Of a stretch of 64,000 nt of DNA, positions 1 to 8,117 are shown piece after piece. Position 1 is the first letter of the stretch, and every line of letters starts with the position of its first letter. The translations under genes and the position numbers were made by a program. The notes under the pieces were generated by a model, which made no database searches, was not told the origin of the DNA, and was given only the letters and a program-made list of their open reading frames with translations. Origin of the DNA: Imperialibacter sp. EC-SDR9 (GTDB taxonomy: Bacteria; Bacteroidota; Bacteroidia; Cytophagales; Cyclobacteriaceae); assembly GCF_902498805.1 (NCBI RefSeq), contig NZ_LR701590.1, positions 1 through 64,000 on the forward strand, read 5' to 3'.

Positions 1-2
1 CT

Positions 3-149
3 TCACTAAGTCCTGAAAAGGCCATTGAGGTTGCCAAATCAGTTTTTGAAATCCAAGTCATTACACCTTCTTCCAAAAGTCCTGTCAAGAAAACAATCCT
101 TATAAAGGACGAACAAAAACAATTAGCGCAGCTTTTCGACTTTCCCTAA
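3..149 (+). CDS. 3' end of a probable transposase (partial)
   Basis: An open reading frame enters from the left edge of the window and stops at TAA 147-149, giving about 48 C-terminal residues that end LAQLFDFP. The fragment is rich in Lys and Ile/Val and has the look of the C-terminus of IS1634/IS4-type transposases of Bacteroidetes; that is recollection of family style, and no catalytic residue lies in the visible part. The stop codon is followed within about 30 bp by sequence belonging to another gene, as expected if this is the last gene of an insertion sequence whose right end lies just downstream. It could instead be an ordinary hypothetical protein. Confidence 0.4.
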   Translation, partial: SLSPEKAIEVAKSVFEIQVITPSSKSPVKKTILIKDEQKQLAQLFDFP

Positions 150-176
150 TTTGGGTGTCCCAGTGCGGAACTCAGG
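150..176. mobile_element. Candidate right end of an insertion sequence
   Basis: About 27 bp, including GGGTGTCCCAGTGCGGAACT, separate the transposase-like stop codon from codons that clearly belong to a zinc-ribbon protein missing its start. A terminal inverted repeat at the end of an IS would sit exactly here. The left end lies outside the window, so neither the inverted repeat nor a target duplication can be confirmed. Confidence 0.3.
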
Positions 177-329
177 AAAAAGAAAGAATGTTCATCGTGT
201 GCCATGGATGTTGATAGGAGCAGTAAAGTATGTCCTATCTGCGGACACAAGTTTGACCAGTACTCACCGGTGGTTAAATGGACGGCGATATTCCTGGTGC
301 TTCTTTTTTTCCTCTATTTGATTATATAA
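177..329 (+). pseudogene. Small zinc-ribbon, single-TM protein missing its start codon
   Basis: The frame reads through KKKECSSCAMDVD and KVCPICGHKFD, so it has two CxxC knuckles of a rubredoxin-like zinc ribbon. A single hydrophobic helix, WTAIFLVLLFFLYLII, follows and runs to the stop. This two-part layout is common in 45-60 residue membrane proteins of Bacteroidetes. No ATG, GTG or TTG precedes the first CxxC in frame; codons run back into the transposase-like stop at 147-149. The only in-frame ATG (204) lies after the first knuckle and would destroy the metal site. The most economical reading is that an element inserted at or just after the original start codon. The stop is four bases from the convergent ygiD stop. 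Confidence 0.5.
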
Positions 330-333
330 GGCA

Positions 334-1158
334 TTAGCCAGAGATCTTAAATGAAGTCATGCTGATAGGACCCCACGAATCATCATTGAAAAATGAAATC
401 TCATCTTTTTGCTCCTGTAAGCCTAATATGTAGAGCATTGGTAAATAGTGCTCTGGTGTGGGAATAGCTAGTTGGGCTTCTTTCCCCAGAGATTGATAGT
501 TGATTAACGGGGCATGGTTTCTATCAGATATGAGGCTCTTGAATTGAGCATTGATTGACTCCGTCCAGTCATATTTGGCAAACATGTCATTCCAGTTGAC
601 AAGGCGCAGGTTATGTACCATGTTACCACTACCCAAAATAAGGACGCCCTTTTTTCTCAGGGTCGACAGTTCTTTGGCCAAGTCGTAGTGCCACTGCGGT
701 GACTTGAAGTGGTCTATGCTCATCTGGATAATGGGGATATCAGCATCCGGGTACATATTTTTGACCACGCTCCAGCAGCCGTGATCTAATCCCCAGTGAT
801 CATGGTCAAATAAAATGTCGGTTTTTTCAACAAGTTTTTTTGTTTCCTCTGCGAGTTCGGGGCTGCCAGGTGCTGCGTATTGAACGGCAAATAATTCCCT
901 CGGAAATCCTCCAAAGTCGTGAATTGTTTTTGGTTGTTCCATTGCCGTTACAAAAGTACCCTTTGTTTCCCAGTGTGCTGAAATACAAAGGATAGCAGCT
1001 GGCTTCGGTAGCTCATAACCAAGCGAGTGCCACCCTTTTGTGTACGCATTTTCTTCAATGGCATTCATTGGGCTGCCATGCCCAACGAAAACTACTGGCA
1101 TCTTTTCTGAAGCCTTCAGTGCTCCGCTAAACTTCCTTAGGTCATTCAAGCTTTTCAT
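334..1158 (-). CDS. ygiD: 4,5-DOPA extradiol dioxygenase family protein (YgiD)
   Basis: A 274-residue protein of the LigB/class III extradiol dioxygenase superfamily, of usual length for YgiD. The N-terminal block KMPVVFVGHGSPMNAI carries the first metal-ligand His (residue 27). SAHWE near residue 62 and the later DHDHWGLDHG and GNMVHNL blocks supply further conserved His residues of this single-metal (Zn or Fe) cytoplasmic enzyme. Family members open the ring of L-DOPA or related catechols; the physiological substrate in bacteria is uncertain. It stands alone, divergent from the downstream permease. The start is set by the conserved N-terminus. Confidence 0.85.
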   Translation of the reverse strand: MKSLNDLRKFSGALKASEKMPVVFVGHGSPMNAIEENAYTKGWHSLGYELPKPAAILCISAHWETKGTFVTAMEQPKTIHDFGGFPRELFAVQYAAPGSPELAEETKKLVEKTDILFDHDHWGLDHGCWSVVKNMYPDADIPIIQMSIDHFKSPQWHYDLAKELSTLRKKGVLILGSGNMVHNLRLVNWNDMFAKYDWTESINAQFKSLISDRNHAPLINYQSLGKEAQLAIPTPEHYLPMLYILGLQEQKDEISFFNDDSWGPISMTSFKISG

Positions 1159-1338
1159 GGCAACGGAATTGATTGGTGGTCTTTAAACGGCTTTTGATGT
1201 ATATACATGAAATTACCTTGATTGGTTCCAGGCATCTTCAACATAAATCACTGACCTGTAGCAGATTAATATTTCTAGTAACCATTGGCCTGAAATGAAG
1301 TCTTTACTAAATTAACAATGCATTGGGCAAAAACTCTT

Positions 1339-1371
1339 CTGTTGATTCATCAACAGGCTTTTTATTTTTTG
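1339..1371 (+). terminator. Hairpin plus T-tract ahead of the ABC permease
   Basis: CTGTTGA (1339-1345) pairs with TCAACAG (1350-1356) around a TTCA tetraloop and is followed by GCTTTTTATTTTTTG. This is a rho-independent terminator shape on the plus strand. It lies only 20 bp before the permease start and no plus-strand gene is visible upstream, so it may be a leader attenuator or the end of a small transcript. Confidence 0.55.
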
Positions 1372-1391
1372 TTTATTAGGACTAATCAATC

Positions 1392-3857
1392 ATGGTTAAA
1401 AATCTCATTATGGCTTCGTTTAGAAGCCTGCTGAAAAACCGTTTCTTTTCAGCACTCAACATCATTGGCCTTTCAATTGGTGTGGCGGTTTTCATGTTAA
1501 TAGCTCAGTACGTCCACTTTCAACGGAGCTACGAAAATTTTATTCCAGAAGCCGATAATATTTACAGGGTCAAGCTTGACGTGTTCAGGAACGGTGAACA
1601 GATAATTTCTAGTGCCGAGAACTACCCTGGTGCCGGGCCTGCGTTTCTTCATGAATTTTCTGAAGTGACAAATTACGCCCGTCTCTACAATTTGGGCTAT
1701 AAGAACAATGTCATTATCACCTATACGCCAGAGACAGGCGAGCCGGTGGCTTTCAAGCAACGTAGGTTTCTTTATGCTGACTCCTCATTTCTGTCGCTGA
1801 TGGGATATGAGATGGTGTCAGGCGACGCTGCCACGGCATTGGCTGAGCCCTTTAAGGCCGTGATTTCTGAAACACAGGCGAAAAAGTATTTTGGGAACGA
1901 TAACCCTATCGGGAAGTTGATCCGGATGCAGGATGATGATTTCAACAATGAGCTTTGTGAGGTGACTGGCGTTTTCAGAGACCTTCCTCCAAATACCCAT
2001 CTAAAGTTTGATGTGCTTTTTTCCTATAAAACATTATATGCAAGAGGAGAATATGCTCCCGGGCGATATAATACCAGTTGGGGTAGGAAGGATATGTACA
2101 CTTTTGTAAAGCTAAGGCCTGGAACCGACCTGGATGCATTTGAGGCAAAATTTCCTGCTGTTATTGATAAGTATAAGCCGAAGGATCAGACTATAGCAGT
2201 AGAAGATAAACTAAGTCTCCAGGTACTGCAAGATATTCACCTCCATAGCAATTTAGCGGACGAGCCCGAGACGAACGGCGATGCGGATATTGTTTTATTT
2301 CTCGGCTTAATTGGCGTTTTCGTCATCATAATTGCATGGATTAATTACGTCAATCTGGCAACGGCACGGGCGATGGAAAGAGCCAGAGAAGTAGGCATCA
2401 GAAAGGTAATGGGGGCCTATAAAAATCAGCTTATTGCTCAGTTTATGGTTGAGTCGGCCATGGTGAATCTGATTGCAATCGTTCTGGCGTTAATCATTTC
2501 GCTGGCTTGCCTGGGTATTTATAACAATGTGTCCGGCTTGTCACTTACAGCCTCTTATTTTGTGGTGGGCTGGTTTGTTTTGATGATGGCAGTTATCTGG
2601 CTCGTTGGCACTATTCTTTCCGGCTTTTACCCTGCCTTTGTTTTGTCGTCGTTTGCTCCGGTTGAAGTTTTAAGAGGAAAGATGGCAACCAGCCAGCGTG
2701 GAGTCATGCTTAGGAAAGGACTTGTTTTACTCCAATTTGTTGCCTCTGTTTCACTCATTGCTGGTACTCTAATCGTGTTTAATCAGCTCAAGTACATGAC
2801 GAGTCAGGATATTGGAGTCAATATTGATCAGGTACTTGTTGTTGAGAGGCCGGGGATAGCTCCAAGAGACAGGCAAGCATTCAATTCATCCATAGACGTG
2901 TTTAGGAATGAGATAAAGCAAAGCCCGGCGTTGAATGCTGTAAGCACGACTGCGACGGTTCCGGGGAAGCAGAGAGATTACATAGTGGGAGTGAAAAAAT
3001 ATGGAACGTCGGACGACAACGTTGTGCCACTGCGTTTCAATAGTATGGATTATGATTATCAGGATGTCTTTGAACCCTCTCTGATAGCAGGCAGGTACTT
3101 TTCAAGGGAATTCACGGCAGATCAAGACACTTCGGTTATTATTACTGAGTCAGCAGTGTCACTGCTTGGCTTCAGCTCTCCGGCCGATGCCGTAGGGAAG
3201 TTTGTTGACATACCAGGGTTTCGTTGGGCACCCAAGATAGTAGGTGTGGTGAACGACTATCATCAAAAGTCATTCAAGAACGCTCTGGAGCCAAGTATTT
3301 TCTACTGCACATTATATAGCGGGGAGTTTTATTCTGTGCGGCTGGTAACGAATGACTTGCAGGGTGCAATCAAGGAGGTGCAAGAGGCATGGAAAAAGGC
3401 ATTTCCAGGCAATCCCTTTGACTATTTTTTTCTTGATGACTACTTCAATGCACAGTATGAAAATGAGCGAAAGTTTGGCAAGCTTTTTACCACTTTTGCT
3501 GTTTTGGCTGTGCTGATAGGCTGCCTTGGCCTGCTTGGCCTGGCCACTTTCACTGCCCAGCAGCGCACTAAAGAAATTGCTATCAGAAAAGTGCTGGGTT
3601 CGAAAGTGGTGGGTATCTTCTTTTTATTACTAAAAGACTATCTCATCATCATAGGAATTGCCATTGTTGCATCTGCTCCGATTGTTTATTTTCTCATGCA
3701 GAACTGGATCAACGACTTTCCTTATCAAACGGAAATCGGCATAGATGTATTTGCACTGGCTGGTTTAGCCGTATTGGTGATTTCTGTACTTACAGTTAGT
3801 TTCCAAACGATGAAGGTAGCCACGGCCAACCCTGTAAGATCGCTGAGGAATGAATGA
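1392..3857 (+). CDS. ABC transporter permease with duplicated FtsX domains (MacB/YbbP type)
   Basis: An 821-residue inner-membrane protein. It has an N-terminal TM helix (LNIIGLSIGVAVFMLIAQYV), a MacB-like periplasmic domain to about residue 290, three TM helices including the FtsX signature ARAMERAREVGIRKVMGA, then a second periplasmic domain and a second FtsX unit with TAQQRTKEIAIRKVLGS. This doubled organisation is typical of Bacteroidetes MacB_PCD/FtsX permeases, which work with a separate ATPase in extruding peptides, lipids or toxic molecules by mechanotransmission. No ATP-binding subunit or membrane-fusion partner is adjacent, so it is an orphan whose ATPase must be elsewhere. The substrate is unknown. 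Confidence 0.88.
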   Translation: MVKNLIMASFRSLLKNRFFSALNIIGLSIGVAVFMLIAQYVHFQRSYENFIPEADNIYRVKLDVFRNGEQIISSAENYPGAGPAFLHEFSEVTNYARLYNLGYKNNVIITYTPETGEPVAFKQRRFLYADSSFLSLMGYEMVSGDAATALAEPFKAVISETQAKKYFGNDNPIGKLIRMQDDDFNNELCEVTGVFRDLPPNTHLKFDVLFSYKTLYARGEYAPGRYNTSWGRKDMYTFVKLRPGTDLDAFEAKFPAVIDKYKPKDQTIAVEDKLSLQVLQDIHLHSNLADEPETNGDADIVLFLGLIGVFVIIIAWINYVNLATARAMERAREVGIRKVMGAYKNQLIAQFMVESAMVNLIAIVLALIISLACLGIYNNVSGLSLTASYFVVGWFVLMMAVIWLVGTILSGFYPAFVLSSFAPVEVLRGKMATSQRGVMLRKGLVLLQFVASVSLIAGTLIVFNQLKYMTSQDIGVNIDQVLVVERPGIAPRDRQAFNSSIDVFRNEIKQSPALNAVSTTATVPGKQRDYIVGVKKYGTSDDNVVPLRFNSMDYDYQDVFEPSLIAGRYFSREFTADQDTSVIITESAVSLLGFSSPADAVGKFVDIPGFRWAPKIVGVVNDYHQKSFKNALEPSIFYCTLYSGEFYSVRLVTNDLQGAIKEVQEAWKKAFPGNPFDYFFLDDYFNAQYENERKFGKLFTTFAVLAVLIGCLGLLGLATFTAQQRTKEIAIRKVLGSKVVGIFFLLLKDYLIIIGIAIVASAPIVYFLMQNWINDFPYQTEIGIDVFALAGLAVLVISVLTVSFQTMKVATANPVRSLRNE

Positions 3858-3876
3858 GAAAGCAGTTGCCTTTTTC

Positions 3877-3898
3877 TGCTGATGCAGCATCTTTTTAA
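3877..3898 (+). terminator. Weak terminator after the ABC permease
   Basis: TGCTG-ATG-CAGCA (3877-3889) is a short 5-bp hairpin followed by TCTTTTTAAG. The stem is short, so termination is probably inefficient and read-through into the sulfatase is possible. Confidence 0.35.
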
Positions 3899-3909
3899 GA
3901 TCATTCGTA

Positions 3910-3939
3910 TTTTGAGCTTCCATTAAAGGAAGCTCAAAA
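3910..3939 (+). promoter_or_regulatory. Perfect 12-bp inverted repeat over the sulfatase ribosome-binding region
   Basis: TTTTGAGCTTCC (3910-3921) and GGAAGCTCAAAA (3928-3939) form a perfect 12-bp stem with an ATTAAA loop. The stem ends 3 nt before the sulfatase ATG, and the only purine-rich Shine-Dalgarno-like stretch (AAAGGAAG, 3925-3932) lies in the loop and descending arm. There is no T-tract after it, so it is not a normal terminator. It could mask translation initiation or be a repressor site in DNA. Confidence 0.5.
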
Positions 3940-3942
3940 ATT

Positions 3943-5565
3943 ATGAAACGATTTCTACTGCCTCTCTTGTCTGTATTAGCCTTTGGTTGCTCTCAAAATG
4001 AAAGCAGTACGAAGGAAAGCAAGGAGGAAGTGCCAAAGCCCAATATTCTTTTCATCATGTCCGATGATCATGCTATGAAAGCTATTAGTGCCTACAATCA
4101 AGAATTAATAACAACTCCGAATATTGACCGAATCGCTCAAGAAGGTGCGCTGATGCGAAACGCCTTTGTTACAAATTCCATTTGCGCTCCCAGTCGTGCG
4201 GCCATACTTACAGGGAAATACAGCCACCTGAATGGCTTGAGAGACAACCGGGATGAGTTTGATGGCAGTCAGATGATATTTCCGAAGCTGCTTAAAACAG
4301 CTGGCTACCAAACCTATCTGATAGGGAAATGGCATTTGAAGTCGAAGCCACAGGGATTTGATTTTTGGAAGATACTTATCGACCAGGGGGAGTATTATAA
4401 CCCGAGACTGGTTTCACAAACTGACACCACTGTCGTGAATGGCTATACCACAGATGTGATTACTGATGAGGGGCTCTCGGTTCTGCAAAGCAGAGATAAG
4501 TCAAAGCCTTTTGTCATGTTGCTTCAACACAAGGCCCCTCATAGAAACTGGCAGCCAAACATCAAACATTTGAGGCTTTTTGAGGAAGATTTGCCTATTC
4601 CTGCGACGCTGTATGATGACTACAAAGGCAGGCAAGCCCTGGCTGAGCAAGATCAGCAAATCACCAATATGTGGCTCTCCAACGACCTTAAATTGACGCC
4701 AGACTATTATGAAGAAGAAACCGGTACGGGTGGTGCTGTTGGCCCTTCTGACCCGGAATCCTCCTATGCAGCGATGTTGAATCGAATGACTGAAGAGCAG
4801 AGAATGCCCTGGGATGCTTACTACGACTCTGTTGGGTTGGCTTTCAAGTCGGCTAATCTTTCCGGAAAAGAGCTATGGAACTGGAAATACCAGAGGTACA
4901 TCAAAGACTACCTGAAGTGCATTGTGTCTGTGGACGAAAATGTTGGGAGAGTGCTGGACTACCTTGAGGCGGAAGGACTGGCGGAGAACACCATTGTTGT
5001 GTACACGTCGGATCAAGGGTTTTATTTGGGGGAGCATGGTATGTACGACAAGCGGTTTATGTACGAGGAATCGTTCAGAACGCCTATGCTTATCAAATAT
5101 CCGAAGGGGATCAGGTCGGGAATGTCTATTGAGGAGTTGGTGATGAATATTGATTTTGCACCGACTTTTCTTGACTACGCTGGTGTAGAGATACCAAAAG
5201 AAATGCAGGGCCTGTCAATGCGACCTTTGTTTGAGACAAGGGGTGAAAGACCCGAATGGCGGGAGTCGGTATACTATCATTATTATGAGTATCCTCATGG
5301 CTGGCACAAAGTAAAAAGACACTATGGCATCAGAAACTACAGGTACAAGCTTATTCATTTTTACCATGATGTAGACACCTGGGAGCTGTATGATTTACAG
5401 CAAGATCCTCAGGAGATGAACAACCTCATTGATGATCCAAAATATGGGGACGTAGTTGAAGAGTTGAAAGCCAGACTGATGGAAAAGCAGATTGAGCTGA
5501 ACGAACAGCCCGAGATCATTGACTTAACACGGGGTGAGGAGTTTATAGGCGGAGATCGATTATAA
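3943..5565 (+). CDS. Lipoprotein sulfatase (arylsulfatase/S1 family)
   Basis: A 540-residue protein with a lipoprotein signal (LAFGC, Cys16), so it is likely anchored facing the periplasm or cell surface. The mature domain opens with PNILFIMSDDHA, which carries the Ca-binding Asp pair. The S1 formylglycine signature CAPSR follows, with Cys81 as the residue to be oxidised by an anaerobic or aerobic maturase not seen here. Further conserved blocks are GKWHLKS, QHKAPHRNW, YTSDQGFYLGEHG with DKRFMYEES, and a C-terminal subdomain with YELYDLQQDP-type sequence (WELYDLQQDPQEMNNL). Substrate specificity cannot be read from motifs. Nearby fucose/galactose genes suggest an algal or host sulfated glycan, which is inference. 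It converges on the GH9 gene. Confidence 0.9.
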   Translation: MKRFLLPLLSVLAFGCSQNESSTKESKEEVPKPNILFIMSDDHAMKAISAYNQELITTPNIDRIAQEGALMRNAFVTNSICAPSRAAILTGKYSHLNGLRDNRDEFDGSQMIFPKLLKTAGYQTYLIGKWHLKSKPQGFDFWKILIDQGEYYNPRLVSQTDTTVVNGYTTDVITDEGLSVLQSRDKSKPFVMLLQHKAPHRNWQPNIKHLRLFEEDLPIPATLYDDYKGRQALAEQDQQITNMWLSNDLKLTPDYYEEETGTGGAVGPSDPESSYAAMLNRMTEEQRMPWDAYYDSVGLAFKSANLSGKELWNWKYQRYIKDYLKCIVSVDENVGRVLDYLEAEGLAENTIVVYTSDQGFYLGEHGMYDKRFMYEESFRTPMLIKYPKGIRSGMSIEELVMNIDFAPTFLDYAGVEIPKEMQGLSMRPLFETRGERPEWRESVYYHYYEYPHGWHKVKRHYGIRNYRYKLIHFYHDVDTWELYDLQQDPQEMNNLIDDPKYGDVVEELKARLMEKQIELNEQPEIIDLTRGEEFIGGDRL

Positions 5566-5609
5566 CTCTGCCTGAAGCGGGAGCAAAACTGAGTGGGTGG
5601 TACGGTTGA

Positions 5610-7367
5610 TTAGTTATTGTAAAGAACTTCCATGGCCCCCAGGAGGTAAACCAAAGGAGCGTTCCAGTTGATGGCGATTTCGTTGGATGCATAAGAACAA
5701 TCAGCATCGACAAACGACTCGTCTGGAATATTTGAAGAGTAGCCTTCACAGCCATCCTGTTGTCCGGGGTTGGGACCGCCGGAAAGCAGGCCGGGAACAG
5801 GCTCGTCTATCCCATCGGCGACTGACGGTCGGTGGTGAGGATGCATTGGGGTCTTGTCGCCATGGCCCGTTACAAAGGAATACCCGGTTGCGTTTCTGCC
5901 AAGCAGATAGTCCATGTTACTAAGGGCTCCTTCCAGGTACTTTTTGTCGTTGGTCAATCGGTAGGTTTGAAGCAAAGCCACACCCTGGTTCGCAGCTACG
6001 GCACTGCTACCCCAAACAAAATCTTTTTCCGAACCACCCATTACCGTTTGCCAGGCAGCTGACCCATTTAATAACCCATCTGCAAAATTTATCAACTGAG
6101 CCCTTAAAGGAGTTATTTCCGAAAAGCTGGTGTGCGGAAGTTTATTGATAAAGCGGGCGAGCGAATAGTATCCCATTAGTCTCACATTTCCCCAAGAAGG
6201 TAAAGACAGATTATCATCAGGAAATAGGTTGATGGCGGAATAGTAGGCCTCGTCACCTGTCGAAATATAAAGCTCACAAGCCGCCCAAATGAACTCGTCA
6301 CTTACTGATTTGTCGCCGTAAGCTCCGGTTGTTATATCGGGGTCATAGGCCATGTTGATTTCATTTTGATTGTAAAGCACTTCCGGATTTTGCTGTGCCC
6401 ACTTCCACGCCTTTTTGGAGGCGGTCAGACAGCTGTCGGCAAGCCCTGGCAGCTGAGATTCGAAGTTTGCAAAAACTCTGCCTCCCTGAGCCATTACGGC
6501 AGCGAAATCCAGCGTGGCCGTGGTGCTTTTTTGCACAACCCATCTTTTGTTGGAAGCGTTTTCAGGCATCACCATACCCTCAAATTTGGCTGTGGTCAGT
6601 TTGTGGTAAACTCCACCGTCGGTGTCTTGCATCCGCAGCATCCAGCGAAGATTCCGGAGTGTTTCATCAATAAGATCCGGAATATCATTGTTGCTTTCAG
6701 GAATATTCAGATCAAGCTCGCTGTAATAGGCAGGGAAGTCTTCATAAGCGGACAGTAAAGTACCCATTGTAATGCCGCTATTGACAATGTACTTATTATA
6801 GTCGCCGGCATCGTACCACCCTTTGGGGGCCGACAGTTTGAAACCGGCGGGCCTTTCGGATGTTGCCGCAGAGGGGTGTACAAAAACGGCAGTGTCGGGA
6901 TGGCCAGCCGCCCTGGCCCATTTACCAGCATAAATTTCCGGCAGGCCAACTGACATGCGCTGATAGTAAAAGCCTTTTATGGAAGCCTTGCTAACTTCAT
7001 TCAGCACGTTCGGCTCTATTTCAAAAGGATAGGAGTCGGCCAGGCCGGCCGCCTGAATGACATAGCTACCCGGCCTGTCGAGTATGGTGAAATCGGCGGC
7101 ACGAGTGGTGTAATTGCCAAATGAGGATTGGTTAGACTCACCTAGCTGTCCTTCAAAAACTGCCTTGTTTGAGTTCAGGTCAACCACAGTGAATTTCTCC
7201 GCCGTTGCACCTCTAATGATGGCGATTTTAGGAGCGCCAACGTAAAACCCAATTTGGTTAAGGAAAACACCAGAGCCCTTGGCGGGCTCTGACGTATTTT
7301 GTTGCTGACAGGCGAAAGAAATGGCCAATAACAAAATAAGGCTAAGGACACTTCCGACGTATTTCAT
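5610..7367 (-). CDS. Glycoside hydrolase family 9 lipoprotein (cellulase-like)
   Basis: A 585-residue lipoprotein (signal ending ISFAC, Cys20). An N-terminal immunoglobulin-like CelD_N domain spans about residues 32-118, followed by the GH9 (alpha/alpha)6 barrel. GWYDAGDYNKY holds the paired Asp residues (186 and 189) typical of the catalytic base region. TGHGDKTPMHPHHRPS is the substrate-binding His/Arg block, and ASNEIAINWNAPL carries the acid Glu563. GH9 enzymes are inverting beta-1,4-glucanases or exo-glucosidases. It is the last gene of the long minus-strand sugar operon, 27 bp after the aldolase, so it may be co-transcribed although cellulose breakdown does not obviously belong to fucose/galactose use. 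Confidence 0.92.
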   Translation of the reverse strand: MKYVGSVLSLILLLAISFACQQQNTSEPAKGSGVFLNQIGFYVGAPKIAIIRGATAEKFTVVDLNSNKAVFEGQLGESNQSSFGNYTTRAADFTILDRPGSYVIQAAGLADSYPFEIEPNVLNEVSKASIKGFYYQRMSVGLPEIYAGKWARAAGHPDTAVFVHPSAATSERPAGFKLSAPKGWYDAGDYNKYIVNSGITMGTLLSAYEDFPAYYSELDLNIPESNNDIPDLIDETLRNLRWMLRMQDTDGGVYHKLTTAKFEGMVMPENASNKRWVVQKSTTATLDFAAVMAQGGRVFANFESQLPGLADSCLTASKKAWKWAQQNPEVLYNQNEINMAYDPDITTGAYGDKSVSDEFIWAACELYISTGDEAYYSAINLFPDDNLSLPSWGNVRLMGYYSLARFINKLPHTSFSEITPLRAQLINFADGLLNGSAAWQTVMGGSEKDFVWGSSAVAANQGVALLQTYRLTNDKKYLEGALSNMDYLLGRNATGYSFVTGHGDKTPMHPHHRPSVADGIDEPVPGLLSGGPNPGQQDGCEGYSSNIPDESFVDADCSYASNEIAINWNAPLVYLLGAMEVLYNN

Positions 7368-7394
7368 GTAGTTCCTGTTTTCAGGGACGAAACT

Positions 7395-8051
7395 TTAGAT
7401 CTTCTTAATCAGCTCAATAGCTTCCTTCGTTTTCTTTTCCAGTCCGGCGTAGTCTTTTGCATCGAGCAGGTCTTTGCTCACCAGCTTGCTGCCCATGCCT
7501 ACGGCGCAAACGCCTGACTTGAACCAGCCTTTCAGGTTGCTTTCTTCGGCCTCTACACCCCCTGTTGGCATAAAAAGAAGATCGGAGAAAACTGCTTTGA
7601 CCGCAGATACAAACTCAGGACCCAGGAGGTTGCCTGGAAACAGTTTTACCAACTTAGCGCCATTTAGCTCGGCACCGGCAATTTCAGTGGGTGTCATACA
7701 GCCTGGGATCCATTGCAAACCAGCCTTGTGTGTCACTTCTGCCACATCGGGGTTCATAGCCGGGCAGATGATGTAGTCGGCACCAATGCCGATAAAACTA
7801 CGAGCCGCTCCCACATCTTTGATGGTTCCTATGCCGAGGAGTAGCCCGGGAAAATCCTTAGACGATTGCTTTTTCAGGTATTCGAAAACACCGAAAGCCT
7901 CCGCTCCCCTATTGGTGAATTCTATCGTACGAATTCCGGCTTTATAAAGGGCTTCAATGGCTCTGATGCTCACTTCTTTGTCGGAATGATAAAACAATGG
8001 AAGCATTCTTTGGGCCTTAATAGCAGCTATGGCGTCTGGTCTATTGGACAT
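7395..8051 (-). CDS. eda: 2-dehydro-3-deoxy-6-phosphogluconate (KDPG) aldolase
   Basis: A class I aldolase of about 218 residues that splits KDPG into pyruvate and glyceraldehyde 3-phosphate. Motifs seen are AGIRTIEFTNRG with the catalytic Glu44, IGTIKDV, CPAMNPDVAEV and the Schiff-base Lys136 in KLVKLFPGN. The frame is open further upstream, to about 8114, but the extra residues are unlike the family. The ATG at 8051 (MSNRPDAI) gives the normal length and has an AAAGAG stretch just ahead. It lies downstream of kdgK and completes the KDG-to-central-metabolism step. Confidence 0.9.
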   Translation of the reverse strand: MSNRPDAIAAIKAQRMLPLFYHSDKEVSIRAIEALYKAGIRTIEFTNRGAEAFGVFEYLKKQSSKDFPGLLLGIGTIKDVGAARSFIGIGADYIICPAMNPDVAEVTHKAGLQWIPGCMTPTEIAGAELNGAKLVKLFPGNLLGPEFVSAVKAVFSDLLFMPTGGVEAEESNLKGWFKSGVCAVGMGSKLVSKDLLDAKDYAGLEKKTKEAIELIKKI

Positions 8052-8117
8052 GTCTCTTTTTTGATGTTGACTCGTAAAACAAAGAAATAAAATTGTGCCG
8101 CCGAAACGGCACATTCA

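Noticed and set aside
147-329. Translational read-through from the transposase-like frame into the zinc-ribbon frame
   Set aside because: They share a frame, but a TAA lies between and no recoding signal was seen; chance frame agreement after insertion is simpler.
8052-8114. N-terminal extension of the KDPG aldolase
   Set aside because: The extra 21 residues are unlike the family; ATG 8051 gives the normal aldolase N-terminus.
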